From positions 5,210,655 through 5,274,654 of the forward strand of contig CM067588.1 of the NCBI GenBank assembly GCA_034336665.1: DNA of 64,000 bases, written 5' to 3'. The translations under genes and the position numbers were made by a program. Under the pieces are notes generated by a model that was not told the DNA's origin, did not search any database, and was given only the letters and a program-made list of their open reading frames with translations. The DNA is from Luscinia megarhynchos (taxonomy: Eukaryota > Chordata > Aves > Passeriformes > Turdidae). The stretch's first letter is position 1. Each line of letters starts with the position of its first letter. This document shows positions 1-11,658 of the stretch, piece after piece.

Positions 1-216
1 CATAGGATAGGACAAAGGATCAAAAGAGGCTCCTTGGCTTTTCTTAGAGTTTGTAGTTTATATCATGGTGGTCCCAGGGCAAAAGAGGAAGAGGATCTCA
101 GACAATGGTCTTTTCTAGGAAAGGGTCAGGGAGGGGAATTTGGCTTTCTGCCAACAGGATAGGGACGGGGGAAGGGTTAAAACATTCCTTATACCTTTTG
201 GTTTTGGGTTACAACA
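1..216 (-). mobile_element. LTR-like repeat fragment, copy 1 (window edge)
   Basis: This stretch aligns over its whole length, on the same strand, with 9265-9474. Shared blocks include aaagaggctc, ggcaaaagaggaag, aggaaagggtc, ggctttctgcc and gggttacaaca. Read on the minus strand it begins TGTTGTAACCC and carries a TATAA-like block, as expected of a retroviral LTR. The sister copy has an AATAAA where this copy reads tttata. The element is cut by the window edge, so its end and any target duplication are not visible. Assignment to an ERV family is inference; the two-copy homology is seen directly. Confidence 0.5.
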
Positions 217-798
217 TGGGGTGAGGCAGCTTTGGGGTGAATGAGACCCTTTCTGGGTCCCCTTCCCTTGGGAGAGGGAAAACCCCTGGAGCTGGGGTCC
301 CTGCAGGAGTCACTGGGACTGACAGGAGTGTGACAGCCCAGCACTGGGCACCTGCTGCTCCCAGCTCACCTCTCCCTTGGAACTCCCTGCGCTCCTTTTC
401 CAGCTTTTCTGACAGCTGCTGGGTTTGGGAAGGGGCTCTTCCCCTTCTCCTCCTGCCCTGGGGGCAGCAGGGTCCTGCCAGGGGCAGAGGGGGCTCGGGG
501 GTCCCAGAGCTGCTGGGGGAACAGGGGGGGTCCAGGCCCCCCCAGCATCCCCATCCCTTCTCTCACCTGCTGAAAGCCAACCCCACTTATCCTGATTGCT
601 CCTTTGCCTTTCTCAGCACTGCAGAACTCCAGCCAGGAGCTTAAAAGTATTGAATTTTGAAGGGCTGGAAAGTGCAGGGCTTTGCATGAGAATCGTCCCT
701 GCTCTGCTCAGCTGCCTTTGTCCTTCCCCCTGTGCCCATCTGCATCCTCACATTTGTGCCTTTGTCACAGGCCCTTTGCATCACAGGGAAGTGTGGGC
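217..798. other. Unique GC-rich spacer
   Basis: No repeat or gene is recognised. A 135-codon open frame lies here, but it has proline/glycine/serine-rich composition typical of GC-rich non-coding bird DNA and no recognisable domain. Confidence 0.4.
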
Positions 799-855
799 TG
801 TTTTACATTAAAAATGCTGTTTTACATTAAAAATGCTGTTTTACATTAAAAATGC
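799..855. repeat. 19-bp tandem repeat, 3 copies
   Basis: Three consecutive perfect copies of the 19-bp unit tgttttacattaaaaatgc occupy 799-817, 818-836 and 837-855. The identity of the copies implies a recent tandem duplication. Confidence 0.95.
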
Positions 856-1646
856 TTTTTATCCTCCTACTGTATATATGGGATGCTTGTGGCCTCTCTG
901 CTGTGGCCATTGTTATGTTCTGGTTTAGATGTCATTTTTAATACAAACCCTTCCCCACCTGCCCCTGCTCAAAAATGCTGTTCCAGTTACCCCCCCAAAC
1001 TCCTCAGGGGTGAATATGCCTTGATTTTTCCCTGCTGCCCTCCTCAGCTCCCAGCTGGAATTAATAAACAAAGCCATTGATTGCCTAAATGAGACTGAGG
1101 ATTCCTGGAAGGGCAGTGATGTTCCTGAAGTTTGGTCTCCAGTCGATGCAGTGAAGTTTCTGCTCACTCTCAGTGCATCACCCAGATCAATGTATTGGAC
1201 TGCAGTGGGCACCAGGGGACAGACCAAACACAGCAGATCTGAAATGTGCTCCCCTGAAATGTGCTCATCATCTCTGATGATCTCACACACAACTCCAGGG
1301 CTCTGCGTTTTACCCTCAGGATTTTTAAAGCTTTACTCTTCTGGAGGGGTTTAGAAACCCAGCTGGGCTTTCTCCCTGGATATTGATGGCAAAATCTCTG
1401 CTCTTGAGCAGCTCTTCACCCCTCTGCCAGCTCCAAAGTGAGAGGCAGAAAGGTGGAGTTTAAATCTCTTTCAATGCCATGAAAAAAGATGTCTGAATGG
1501 TGAGGTTAGGAAAAAATAACTTGGAAAGAAGAGACACTTTTAAACAAGATCAGAGCTCTGGGGTGAATTCCTGAGGGAATGGAGCAGATTCACCATCCCT
1601 TCACTTCCACATCACTGCTAAGCACAGGCTGGGAAGGACCATGGCC
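856..1646. other. Unique spacer
   Basis: Mixed-composition DNA with no recognised gene, LTR or CR1. Short open frames on both strands overlap each other and show no domain. Confidence 0.35.
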
Positions 1647-1851
1647 TGGGATGGGCTGGGATGGGCTGGGATGGGCTGGGATAAGTTGGGATGGGCTGGG
1701 ATGGGCTGGGATAGGCTGGGATGAGCTGGTATGAGCTGGTATGAGCTGGGATGAGCTGGAATGAGCTGGGATGGGCTGGGATAGGCTGGGATAAATTGGG
1801 ATGGGCTGGGATGAGCTGGGATAAGTTGGGATGGGCTGGGATGAGCTGGGA
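1647..1851. repeat. Minisatellite, 10-bp unit (gggatgggct)
   Basis: About twenty copies of gggatgggct with variants gggatgagct, gggataagtt and ggtatgagct run head to tail. Consecutive GGG runs two bases apart satisfy a G-quadruplex pattern on the plus strand. The reverse strand translates as repeated HPSPSQLIPA, an artefact of the array. Confidence 0.95.
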
Positions 1852-1919
1852 CCTCAGCCCTGACTGGAACAGAACAGCATTTGGGTACAGAGCTGCTGCA
1901 ACTCATGGAAAACCCATCA

Positions 1920-1960
1920 GGTAATGAACGTCTCTCCTGCTTTAACCCCAGCCCCAGCTC
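1920..1960 (+). repeat. 41-bp direct repeat, left copy
   Basis: This segment matches 2586-2626 with three mismatches in 41 bases (shared core tgaacgtctctcctgcttta). Upstream similarity (cagaacag, ctgctgca, catggaaa) also appears in both places, with extra sequence in the right copy. It is probably the 3' end of a second, mostly lost copy of the LTR that follows. Confidence 0.7.
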
Positions 1961-2139
1961 TGTGGAAGCCCAGAGTGCTCCTCTGGCTTCCCTGGGAGGT
2001 TTGAGACCCCCCTGGCAGGGTCCCCAAAGACCCTCCAATGAGACCCAGGTGTCTCAGGGGCTGGATTCAGCTCCTTGGAACAATTTACCAACACTGAGAG
2101 AAGAAATGCAAGCTGCAAAAATAAACAGAGTGTAAATTA

Positions 2140-2626
2140 GACTGTTAGAATGTAGAATTAGCAGATTTCTAGAATGTTTGTGATGAGAGACACGTGGCCA
2201 AGATGGAGAATTTGGGGTGTGGATCCTCTTCCTCCTTCTGCTCCGTGCCATCCATGCTGGGTGACATGCTGGCACTGTCACATTGGATGGGTCAGAGCTG
2301 GACTGTTTAACAAAGTTGTATTGTATTGCAAAATAATTGTAAATCGCCAGTAGGTAATTTAGAGTATAAAAGATCAGTCCTGCCTCTGCCAGGCAGATTC
2401 TGCCCTGGACGTCTGGCGAGCAGAGCTGTGAGCTGGGCAGAGCAATCCTGAGATGAGGGAGAATAAACAGCCATGGAAACCTCTCAGAACAGCTCCTGCA
2501 GCCTCCCATGGAAAGAGCTGGGCTCAAACCCCTGCGTGTGCTCAGAGCTGAGCTCAGGGCTGAGGGACACCTCGGGCTGTGACAAGGTGATGAACGTCTC
2601 TCCTGCTTTATCCCCGGCCCCAGCTC
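2140..2626 (+). mobile_element. Probable solo LTR, degraded, with TATA box and poly(A) signal
   Basis: The segment has the order expected of an LTR: an AT-rich upstream part, a TATA box (tataaa, 2365-2370), and a poly(A) signal (aataaa, 2462-2467) about 95 bases downstream. Its last 41 bases duplicate 1920-1960. Boundaries are approximate. A TG start near 2144 and a CA near 2584 are possible, but I could not find a matching target duplication. No internal retroviral sequence adjoins it. An unrelated TATA promoter is the alternative reading. Confidence 0.5.
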
Positions 2627-2951
2627 CATCCAATGCCATTGGTTTTCTCCTGCAAAATCCAGACAGCTCCAGGTCAGGCAGATTCCCTGTCAATACCTGA
2701 CAGGGAAGGCAGAGAACAATTTCCATGAGGGAAGGGGAGCTGGGATTGAGCAGTGCTGGATGGATAATGCAATGCTTTCCAGTCAATTCAAGGTTTTCCC
2801 TTCCCCTGCCCTGTTTTCCCTGCCTCTCTGGTGATTTAGGACATGGATTTTTGCTGGATTTATGTCTCTGTGCTGCTGGTGATCTACAGAGCAAGGCACG
2901 CTCCTGATGGAATTCCAATTCCTGAAACTTCCTGGGAAACATCACAGCCTT

Positions 2952-3007
2952 GGCAGGGGTGGGGTGAGCTCTGAGGTCCCTTCCAGCACAAACCAATCTG
3001 GGATTCC
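2952..3007 (+). mobile_element. CR1 LINE 3'-end remnant
   Basis: The string gaggtcccttccagcacaaa followed by accaatctgggattc is the diagnostic end of CR1, the main avian non-LTR retrotransposon, just upstream of where its short ATTCTATG-like tail lies. Only about 50 bases survive. Confidence 0.6.
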
Positions 3008-3282
3008 CTTCTCTGGAGACCAAAAAACGAGGGCTGGCTCTGAAATCCGGGCTCACCGAGCTCCAGGGGAATGTGCAGCCCTGGTCAGGCAGCACAGCCC
3101 TTCCCCCTGAGCTGGGAGCCCTTATCCCATCTCCCACAGGGTGCCAAAGCCTCTCCCTGTCCATCCAAAGGCAGAGACCTGTAAAAGGCAATTCAATTTC
3201 ACAGGCCATAAACTTATACATCCACCTCTTGCATTTCTCCCCTTTTTGTTTACGATTTCGGAAAAATCTCTAAGCCTGCAGT

Positions 3283-3289
3283 CTATATA

Positions 3290-3320
<31 letters not shown>
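3283..3320. repeat. (TA)n microsatellite
   Basis: An almost pure TA run of about 38 bases, with one phase break (tatt). Confidence 0.95.
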
Positions 3321-4157
3321 CTAGTGCCTCTGAACACCCATAGTGCAAAGCTGGGTTTCAAACTCTTATTCACTTCAGCAAAAACTGGCAGAGTTTGCTT
3401 TGTGGAGGTGGCTGGCAGGCAGGGAATTTGGGTTCCTGTCCCCTCAGAGGCAGCTCATGGATACAGACAGAGGGAGCAGCCTTGGGAATCCTCTTCCCAT
3501 CAACTCAACAACCCCCTGAGCCATCCAGCAGCAATAATGTTGGGTTTAAAGCAGTGGTTTTGTCCATGGGAAGTGGTGGGTTTGAGAAAATGCAGATTTT
3601 TCCTCCTTTCTGCAGCCAGGGCCGTGTTTTCCCTTTGAGCAGCTCCTGTTTGCTCTTCCCTGTGCATGAACGAGCCCCAGATTAAACACAGGCAAACACT
3701 GTGACATTTCAGAGAGCTGGAAATGGAATAACTCATTTTGCCACCTGGCCACAAGTCCTGGCTCTAACAAGTCCGTGTGAGTCGTGCCTTGCTCATATCA
3801 TTACTCTTCACCTCTGCTCATAAACCTCCACCTAGAAATTAGTGTAATTTAATTAGGCTGTGGAACGGGGCTGCTGTCACACTCGGTTACACTGAAGCAG
3901 TTGTAAACTCCATTGTCATCGGGGCTGGAAAAAACAAATGTTCCATTGGCAGCCTCATCTTGGGAGCTTTGGGAGGGGATGGGTGGGGTGGGGACAGCAC
4001 TGGGACACCGACCCCAAAGCCATGGCAGGAATTCCTGATGGATTCCTGAGGGAATCCAGAACAAGGAGACAGGGCAGGGATGTCCCTCAGGTGTCCCTCA
4101 GGTGTCCCTCGGTGTCCTGGGGAGCTGAGGGCAGAGCAGGGGACAGCCCTGGGGTTT

Positions 4158-4587
4158 CAGACACCCCCAGACATTTCTGACACACCCAAAAATTCCTGAC
4201 ACAGACACTTCTGACACACTCAGACATTTCTGACACACCCAAAAATTCCTGACACAGATACTTCTGACACACTCAGACATTTCTAACACACACAGACACT
4301 TCTGACACCTCCAGACATTTCTGACACACTCAGACATTTCTGACACACCCAAAAATTCCTGACACAGACACTTCTGACACACTCAGGTATTTCTGACACA
4401 CTCAAACATTTCTGACACATCCAAAAATTCCTGACACAGACACTTCTGACACCCCCAGACATTTCTGACACCCCCAGACATTTCTGACACACTCAGGCAT
4501 TTCTGACACACTCAGACCTTCTGACACACCCAAAAATTCCTGACACACTCAGACATTCCTGACACACTCAGACATTTCTGACACACA
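4158..4587. repeat. Minisatellite, about 19-bp unit (agacatttctgacacactc)
   Basis: About twenty-three copies of a 19-bp unit alternate with a shorter variant, aaaaattcctgacac. The alternation (cagacatttctgacacaccc then aaaaattcctgacacagac) recurs several times and makes a higher-order period. Minus-strand open frames with VRNFWVCQKCL repeats are array artefacts. Confidence 0.95.
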
Positions 4588-6808
4588 AAACTCAAAGCTT
4601 CTGAGTGTGCACAGCTCTGCAGGACCCTCCCTGCCGCCTCCACCACACATTCTGCTTTTTGCTCCTCACTCACCACTTCCAGGTTTTTTTTTCAGAGCCC
4701 TTCCATGACCTGCAGGGTCCTGGCAGCTACACCAGCACGACCACAGCTGGGGCATCCCTCCCCTTAAATGTTCCCATACCTGATAAAAGAGAAAGCAAAA
4801 TCCTAAGGACACCTGAATCTTTGGGAAAAAAAGCCCAGAACACAAATGAAGTCATCTTGGTTTGAAGTTCACAAATATTTTGGAAGGCAAATGGATGGGA
4901 AGAGTTTAGCCTGCAAACATTTATTTGTCATGCAGCCTGACTGCTGCTTTTCAACATGCTTTGATCCTCTGCAGTTTTTTTGGCCCAGGCATTAGATAAT
5001 GCTTTAGAAGCCATTAGAAAAAATGGTGACAATTGAATTGCTTTGAAAAATGACAGTTTGATAGTCTAATAATAGCCCCTACACTGATCTTGAGAAGGTT
5101 TTCTGTTCTGGTTTTTTGTGATATTCATTATGTACAGTGCATTTCAAAACGTCCTTTCCTCCCCAGTAAATAATTTAACCCTTTCACGACCTGCAGCCCC
5201 GGAAATGTGGAAATCTGTGCAGATTTAGAGGTGAGTGCTCCAAAAAGAGCTGCTAAGAGGTGCTGTGGTGCTGAGAGGAGGGGAAATGGAGAAGATGACA
5301 AGATCTGTGTTCGTGGAGCAGGCTGACCACGCATGAGTGAGGGATCCATTCCTGCAGGCTCTCCAGGAAGGGAGAAAACACATCTTGGAGGGTGAGGTGG
5401 CTGGGAGCTTGCATTTCACTGCAAGAGCTTGTTTTTGCAAGATGTTATTTGGCAGCGATAAATGAGCAACTTTCAAGCCTCAGAAGTGATTAATTTCTCA
5501 CTGGAGCTGTCTCTGAGCCTGTCACAGCCTGACAATCCTGACATAAGTGTCATTTATAATGTCACAAGTCTATTCCCCATAAATGTCATTACACAATTAC
5601 TCCGAGGATGAGGAGAGCTTCACCGGGGGAAGAGCGTCTGGTATTAAGTCAATTACAGATCTTAATGTTATTGTTGGGTTGTCCCCCCTCATGCAATTAC
5701 TTTGTGTCTGACTCGTTCATTTTGTGCAAATTAGCAATTATTTATTGCAGTGATAGCGCCAGGTAGGGCTGGTGCCACCAGAGCTGTGGTGCCTGCTCCA
5801 GGGCTGGTCCCAGGGAGCAGCAGGACCCTCACCCTGCACCCCCAGCTCCTCCCTGCCCCTCTCTGGAAGGCCCCACCATCTGGGGGAGGTGATAAACCCT
5901 GCGTGGGCTTTGACAAAGGTGCCTGGTTTAATGAGGGTGAGTTTTTGTGCCTCTGAGCAAAGGACAGAGGAGCTCAGCGAATTCTCCCGTGCTGCACCTC
6001 AATTCTGCCTAAAACTGGCATAAATGGAGCCTTCATTTGGCTCTAACAGGCTTTCATCCTCCTTGGCCCAGCACAAACAATTCCTAGGCTGGGCCCAGTG
6101 CATGGAGATTTGAGTTTGTTGTGCACCCAAGGTGTGGTGATGGAGCTGGCTCTGCTCTGGGGCAATGCCAGATCCCCTGAGCCCTGGGCTGGACTGGAGA
6201 TCACCCAAACCCAGCTCCATGTCTGCGAATGAATTTCCCATGAGGGCATGGCAGAGGTTGGTTCTGGGAGCTCGAGCCTCTCCGTGCTGCCCTGGGCAGA
6301 GAGGAGCACTGTGCACCACAGCCTGGCCCACAGGCAGGGAAATGTGGCAAAGGGCCAGGGATTCCCATGACAGCCCTCCAGATCTGCACCAGGACAACTG
6401 AGATGAGGATCAGGCCTTTTAAATGGCTCCCTTTGCCTGTTTGCTATTCTGGGAAGCTATTGTTCTCAAAGGGACATCTTTAAAGCAAAAGCTGGTAGAA
6501 TAATTTATTTGCGAATAATTTATTCAGTGATTGATGGGAAAAGCTGCTGAATAAATAATTCACTGAATGCTAATGGAACATCAGAGATGGTCGAATAATG
6601 AAAATGTTTATTTGCAAATAATTTATTCAAAGAAAAATGCTGAAACGTATCAGCTCAATTATTCTTGGTGAATGATGCAGTCACTCAGCCAGCCCACTGT
6701 GACATGTCGCCTTTCCCAGCAAAAGGGGGACTCCAGGTAAACAGCCCTGCTTGCTCTGATCTCCTGCCCTCCAGCAAGAGCAGAATGAGGGGAGGTTGGG
6801 TGGGAAAG
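4588..6808. other. Unique spacer with AT-rich segments
   Basis: No gene or transposon is recognised. 5490-5760 is listed separately as possible conserved regulatory DNA. Around 6510-6560 there are short inverted copies (attcagtga and tcactgaat) in an AT-rich stretch rich in aataatttatt. Confidence 0.35.
5490..5760. promoter_or_regulatory. Candidate conserved non-coding element
   Basis: The block has balanced, low-repeat composition and clustered homeodomain-type cores: gattaat, acaattac, gtcaattac, tgcaattac, attagcaattattta. It differs from the G-rich, degenerate repeats around it. Such clusters are typical of vertebrate developmental enhancers, but conservation cannot be seen from one sequence. 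Confidence 0.25.
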
Positions 6809-7190
6809 TCCTCAAATGAGCTCAGACTCAAAGCTGAGAGAATCCTCAAGCTGAGCTCAGACTGGAGGTTGAGGGATTCCTCAAACTGAGCTCAGACTCA
6901 AAGCTGAGAGAATCCTCAAACTGAGCTCAGACTGAAGGTTAGAGAAAATCCTCACACTGAGCTCAGGCTGGAGGTTGAGAAAATCCTCAAACTGAGCTCA
7001 GACTGAAGGCTGAGATAATCCTCAAACTGAGCTCAGACTGAAGGTTGAGAAAAATTCTCAAACTGAGCTCAGACTGAAGGTTGAGAAAAACCTCAAACTG
7101 AGCTCAGACTCAAGGCTGAGAGAATCCTCAAGCTGAGCTCAGACTGAAGGTTGAGAGGATCCTCAAGCTGAGCTCAGACTGGAGGCTGAG
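6809..7190. repeat. Minisatellite, 35-bp unit
   Basis: About eleven copies of a roughly 35-bp unit built on cctcaaactgagctcagact followed by gaaggttgagaaaat. Copies differ at the caagctgag/caaactgag and gaaggttga/caaagctga positions. Confidence 0.95.
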
Positions 7191-7337
7191 CCTGACTCTG
7201 CACACGATGGGAGTTTTGCATCACCAGCCTCTCCCACCCCTGATTTATTGTTAATAACAGCAACTCAAAGCTGGAATCCTCTCTGTAACTCTAAGCTCTG
7301 CATAGTTTATAGAAGCAGGGACTGAGGAGAGTCCTGA

Positions 7338-7536
7338 TCATGGAATTATGGAATGTCCTGAGCTGGGAAGGGATCAGAGTCCAGCTCTAGCCCTGCACAG
7401 ACCCCCCAAAATCCCACCCTGGGTATGCCTGAAGTGGTGTCCAAACTCTCCTGGAGCTCTGGGGCTGTGCCCATTCCCTGGGCAGTGCCCAGCACCCTCT
7501 GGGAGAGGAACCTTTTCCCAATATCCACCCCAAAAG
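7338..7536 (-). mobile_element. CR1 LINE fragment, reverse strand
   Basis: The run from catggaattatggaatgtcc through ccctgcacagacccccc, ctggagctctggggctgtgc, ccattccctgggcagtgccc and aaccttttcccaatatccac is the reverse complement of the CR1 3' region. The element's 3' end is at the left. It is 5'-truncated, as nearly all CR1 copies are. Confidence 0.85.
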
Positions 7537-7617
7537 CCCAGGCTTCACCCCCTGGGTGACATTTTAAACCCAAACTCTGAAAACTTCAATTCTAAACTTA
7601 CACCAGCTGCAGCAAAA

Positions 7618-8122
7618 GGAAATCAGTGCAGCAGAACTTTTGTCACTGGTGTCCCTCAGAAATCAACCCAGCAGAATTTTGTCACTGCTGTCCTTTAGAA
7701 ATCAACCCAGCAGAATTTGTCACTGGTGTCCCTCAGAAATCAACCCAGCAAGATTTTGTCACTGCTGTCCTTTAGAAATCAACCCAGCAGGATTTTGTCA
7801 CTGCTGTCCCTCAGAAATCAACCCAGCAGAATTTTGTCACTGCTGTCCTTTAGAAATCAACCCAGCAGGATTTTGTCACTGCTGTCCCTCAGAAATCAAC
7901 CCAGCAGAATTTTGTCACTGCTGTCCTTTAGAAATCAACCCAGCAGGATTTTGTCACTGGTGTCCCTCAGAAATCAACCCAGCAGAATTTGTCACTGCTG
8001 TCCCTCGGAAATCAACCCAGCAGAATTGTGTCACTGCTGTCCCTCGGAAATCAACCCAGCAGAATTTGTCACTGCTGTCCCTCAGAAATCAGCCCAGCAG
8101 GATTGTGTCACTGCTGTCCCTC
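7618..8122. repeat. Minisatellite, 39-bp unit
   Basis: About thirteen copies of a 39-bp unit (gtcactgctgtcctttagaa then atcaacccagcaggatttt). Two variants, cctttag and ccctcag, alternate regularly between 7690 and 7950, giving a 78-bp higher-order unit. Because 39 is a multiple of three, frames read through it as 13-residue repeats (CHCCPSEINPAEF). I regard these as artefacts. Confidence 0.97.
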
Positions 8123-8425
8123 TGGGGTGGGTGTTTGCAGGACCCAGGCTGGGGGCCAGGCAGGGACCCCACGCAGGGCAGGTCCTGCAGCTCCTCAGCT
8201 GTTCCATCTGCCAGGGGAGACCTTTCCTGCTTCCCTGCAGCTGTACAGTGGGGCTCAGGTGCTCCTGGAAAATTGAAGTGATTTTGTGATGATACTGGAG
8301 CTAATACCAGAAAAATCTAAATTACATTTTAAAGGGAATCTACCCTTTTATCTTTTAACCTTAGGCCTCTCCCTCTCATGCAGAAAAATCAATCTTGACT
8401 AATCTACTGACCAAGTAAAAGTGAA

Positions 8426-8532
8426 AAGGGGAACCCATATAATCATGTACTTTATCTTCTTTAAATATTTTTTTTACAGAAGGGGAACTCATATAAACAC
8501 CTACTTTATCTTCTTTAAGATATGTTTTACAG
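8426..8532. repeat. Tandem duplication of a 53/54-bp segment
   Basis: 8426-8479 and 8480-8532 are adjacent diverged copies sharing aaggggaac, catata, actttatcttctttaa and ttttacag. Confidence 0.85.
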
Positions 8533-8791
8533 AGAAGCTCAGCAAAACATCCAAAGCTTCCTCATGGCTCTTAGGAGAAAACCTCATTGTCCTGAAAGAA
8601 TCCATCAGTACTGCTGGGGGAGACTGGGGAGGAGCAGGGAGCAGATCCCTCCCAGCTCCCAGCTCTGCCTTCCCTGGCCAAAATCCCCAAAGTCTGGCTG
8701 GAGACACCAGGGATGGGCAAGGGGGGTCAGTGGGAGTGAGGGGCACCTGAACTGCTGGGGCTTGGAATCAGCTGCAGGAAAAGCTGCTGCC

Positions 8792-9225
<434 letters not shown>

Positions 9226-9264
9226 GTTACTCCCTCCTAGCTATTTACTAAGAGAGAGCTAGAG

Positions 9265-9474
9265 TTGTACATGAGATAAACACAAAGGATCCAAAAGAGG
9301 CTCTTTGCCTTTCTCAGGGTTTATTGCATGGTGGTTCCAGGGCAAAAGAGGAAGAAGAGCTCAGATAATATTTCCTAGGAAAGGGTCTGGGAGGGGAATT
9401 GGCTTTCTGCCGATGGGACAGGGACCTGGGAAGGGATAAGGAATTCCTTATACCTCTGGTATTGGGTTACAACA
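9265..9474 (-). mobile_element. LTR-like repeat fragment, copy 2
   Basis: Homologous to 1-216 on the same strand. On the minus strand it starts TGTTGTAACCC at 9474 and carries a poly(A) signal (minus-strand AATAAA, near 9328). It then meets the purine strand of the CTTT tract after about 40 bases. The arrangement resembles a short LTR whose 3' flank became a microsatellite. No target duplication was identified. Confidence 0.5.
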
Positions 9475-10741
9475 TTTCTTTATTATTTCTCTCTTTCAGG
9501 TGGCTGGCACTCCTTCAGCAGAACCCCTGTGTCAGGATCTGGTCCCAGTGCTGGAACCCTCAGTGGCTGAGCTGCAGGGCCGGGGGAGCCCAGAGCCTTC
9601 CCAGGGCTCTGTCCCAGGACCCAGGGGCTCTTTTCCAGCGCTGGAACAGGCACGGGAGGGACCTGAGGCTGGGCTTTGGCCCCACCCTGCCCTGAGGACC
9701 TGCAGCAATCTGGATTTTGGGCCACATCTCCGTCCTCTTGATGCTGCCCTCCCTCCAGCTAACAATAATGCTGAGGAGTGCTCTTGCATGTCCTTTGTGA
9801 TCACACCCAGCCCCAGCAGAACCAGCTCGGGGCTGCTTTATTCTCCAAATTTCTGGCTGTATTAGCACTGTCAGAATCCCTGATGTATCACCTTGCAGGG
9901 AGTCTAAAAGCTTGTCAGTGCCTTGCTTTGCATTTTTGTTCTGGGTTCAAAGCTGAAGGCACAGCTGAACTGGAATCTTTTCTCTGGGCTGCTGAAAGAA
10001 ACGTAAGAGAAATCTCATTTTTGAGAAGTATGAAAGGACCACAAAAATAAGCCTTTCACTAAGCTGATCAACTCAGGCTCTGTATAGCAAAAAGGATTCA
10101 GAATGAGTAGCTGATAATACAGGCTTTGGTTTGTGGGAAATGAATTAGAGCTGCTGTTTGAAAGGACTATTTCATTTAGGTGTTTTGGTGGCATAAACCC
10201 AGCTACTACACTTAGAGTGCAGCGAGCTTAAATATTATTTAAAAAGTTAATTAATATTTTTAGCATATAATTTCTAATTAACTTGCTGTAGTTATCTTGT
10301 TAAATGTCAATTAAATCTGGGAGCATTTCTCACAGGTTTCCTGTATTCATAAAATGTAATTATACAGCCATTGCTCATGTAGCCCTTATTATTGGTATAA
10401 TCTGCAGCTAAATATATCTCTTACATACTAATTATACATCACTAAGTGCTATATTGATAATCAGTAATTGATTTAGCACGAGCAATTGTCGTGTTACCTC
10501 TTGAAATGTCAACCTGAAGTATTTGGAATTAAAAGTTCTGGCCACAACTTGTGGCTGAGGCTGAGCTGGGGCACCTGGGGCTGCCTGGATGTGCTCAGGT
10601 TTTGTGCTGGGAAAGTGAGGGTGGCTCTGCTGCTGAGGCACGAGGACAAGCTGGGCTGGGAAGGAATTCTGCACAAAAATTGGGGAAGGGGCAGGAGAAG
10701 ACTTGAGCAGTTCATCCCCAAAAATTCTTCTTTGGCAGAAA
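9475..10741. other. Unique spacer
   Basis: GC-rich on the left (9480-9760), then AT-rich. No gene recognised. The AT-rich part from 10150 is listed separately. Confidence 0.35.
10150..10510. promoter_or_regulatory. Candidate conserved AT-rich non-coding element
   Basis: The segment is dense in homeodomain-type cores: gttaattaat, ctaattaac, tgtcaattaaat, tgtaattat, actaattat, cagtaattg. It lacks simple-repeat structure. This resembles deeply conserved enhancers near developmental genes, but the claim rests on composition only. Confidence 0.28.
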
Positions 10742-11000
10742 TCCCAGGATGGTTTGGGTTGGAGGGACCTTAAAAATCACCTCACCGCCCCCCTGCCATG
10801 GCAGGGACACCTCCCACTGCCCCAGCTGCTCCAGCCCCATGTCCAGCCGGGCCTTGGGCTCTGCCAGGGATGCAGAGTCACCCACAGCTGCTCTGGGCAC
10901 CTGTGCCAGCCCTGCCCACCCTCCCAGGAGCAATTCCTGCCCAGTATCCAACCCAAATTTCCCTTCTTTCAGTGTATGGCCATTCCCTTTGCACCATCCC
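10742..11000 (-). mobile_element. CR1 LINE fragment, reverse strand
   Basis: The run atcccaggatggtttgggtt, ggagggacctt, gccatggcagggacacctcc, tgtccagccgggccttgggc and tgccagggatgcagagtcac is the antisense of the CR1 3' end, whose tail lies at the left. Similarity fades near 11000. Confidence 0.85.
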
Positions 11001-11658
11001 AAGCTGTCCATGTTCAAATTCCCTCTTTTCTACCACCCACTGAAGGATGCTCATCCTTCCTGAATTCCCATTGTTTTTTGTGCTGGTACCAGAGCAAAGA
11101 GCAAAGTTTGGGGTTCTCTGAGCACATTCCTGCTCCCCTGGGCCTGTGGGGCTGTGTGGGGCAGGGCTGGGCTGGGCTGGAGCCTCACTGGGATTGTCTG
11201 GTCACGTCCTGCCCAGCACCAGCCCAGCTCCATGGCTGGCCTCCCTCTGCTCAGACAGCATTAATTACAACTCAACAATTAGCAGGAAATACCTGAAACC
11301 CCAATTAACTGTGATCTATAACTGTGGTGGTCCAGATGAAAAAAAAAAGGCAGCAAAAAAACAGAAAAAGAAAAAAAAAAGCAACAAAAAACACCAAAGA
11401 GAAGCTGAGAAGGCCTTAATTAGATTTTCACATTTGCTGCCCAGCAGCACCTTGGAGCAAATATTATTATTCCCAGTGTCTCCCAGTCTCCAGTCTGAGC
11501 CTGTTCTCCCTCCCCCTCGCTGTCTGGTGATGTTTGCTGCTCCATCAGTGGGATCTGGAGTTTGCCCCTGTCCCTTGCCAGCTCAGGACGTGCCTGTGTT
11601 GCTGTTGATGTTATCCACACAATGAGCTCCCCTTCCCCTGTCACTTTGCATCACAGCA
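11001..11658. other. Spacer with A-rich tract
   Basis: Unique DNA with an A-rich stretch at about 11339-11400 (aaaaaaaa interrupted by gcag and acag). No gene recognised. Confidence 0.35.

Larger units (their letters stand above)
2627..4157. other. Mostly unique spacer
   Basis: Apart from a CR1 remnant near 2.96 kb and a TA dinucleotide run at 3283-3320, nothing is recognised. Several open frames of 60-245 codons overlap on both strands and lack coding signatures. Confidence 0.35.
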
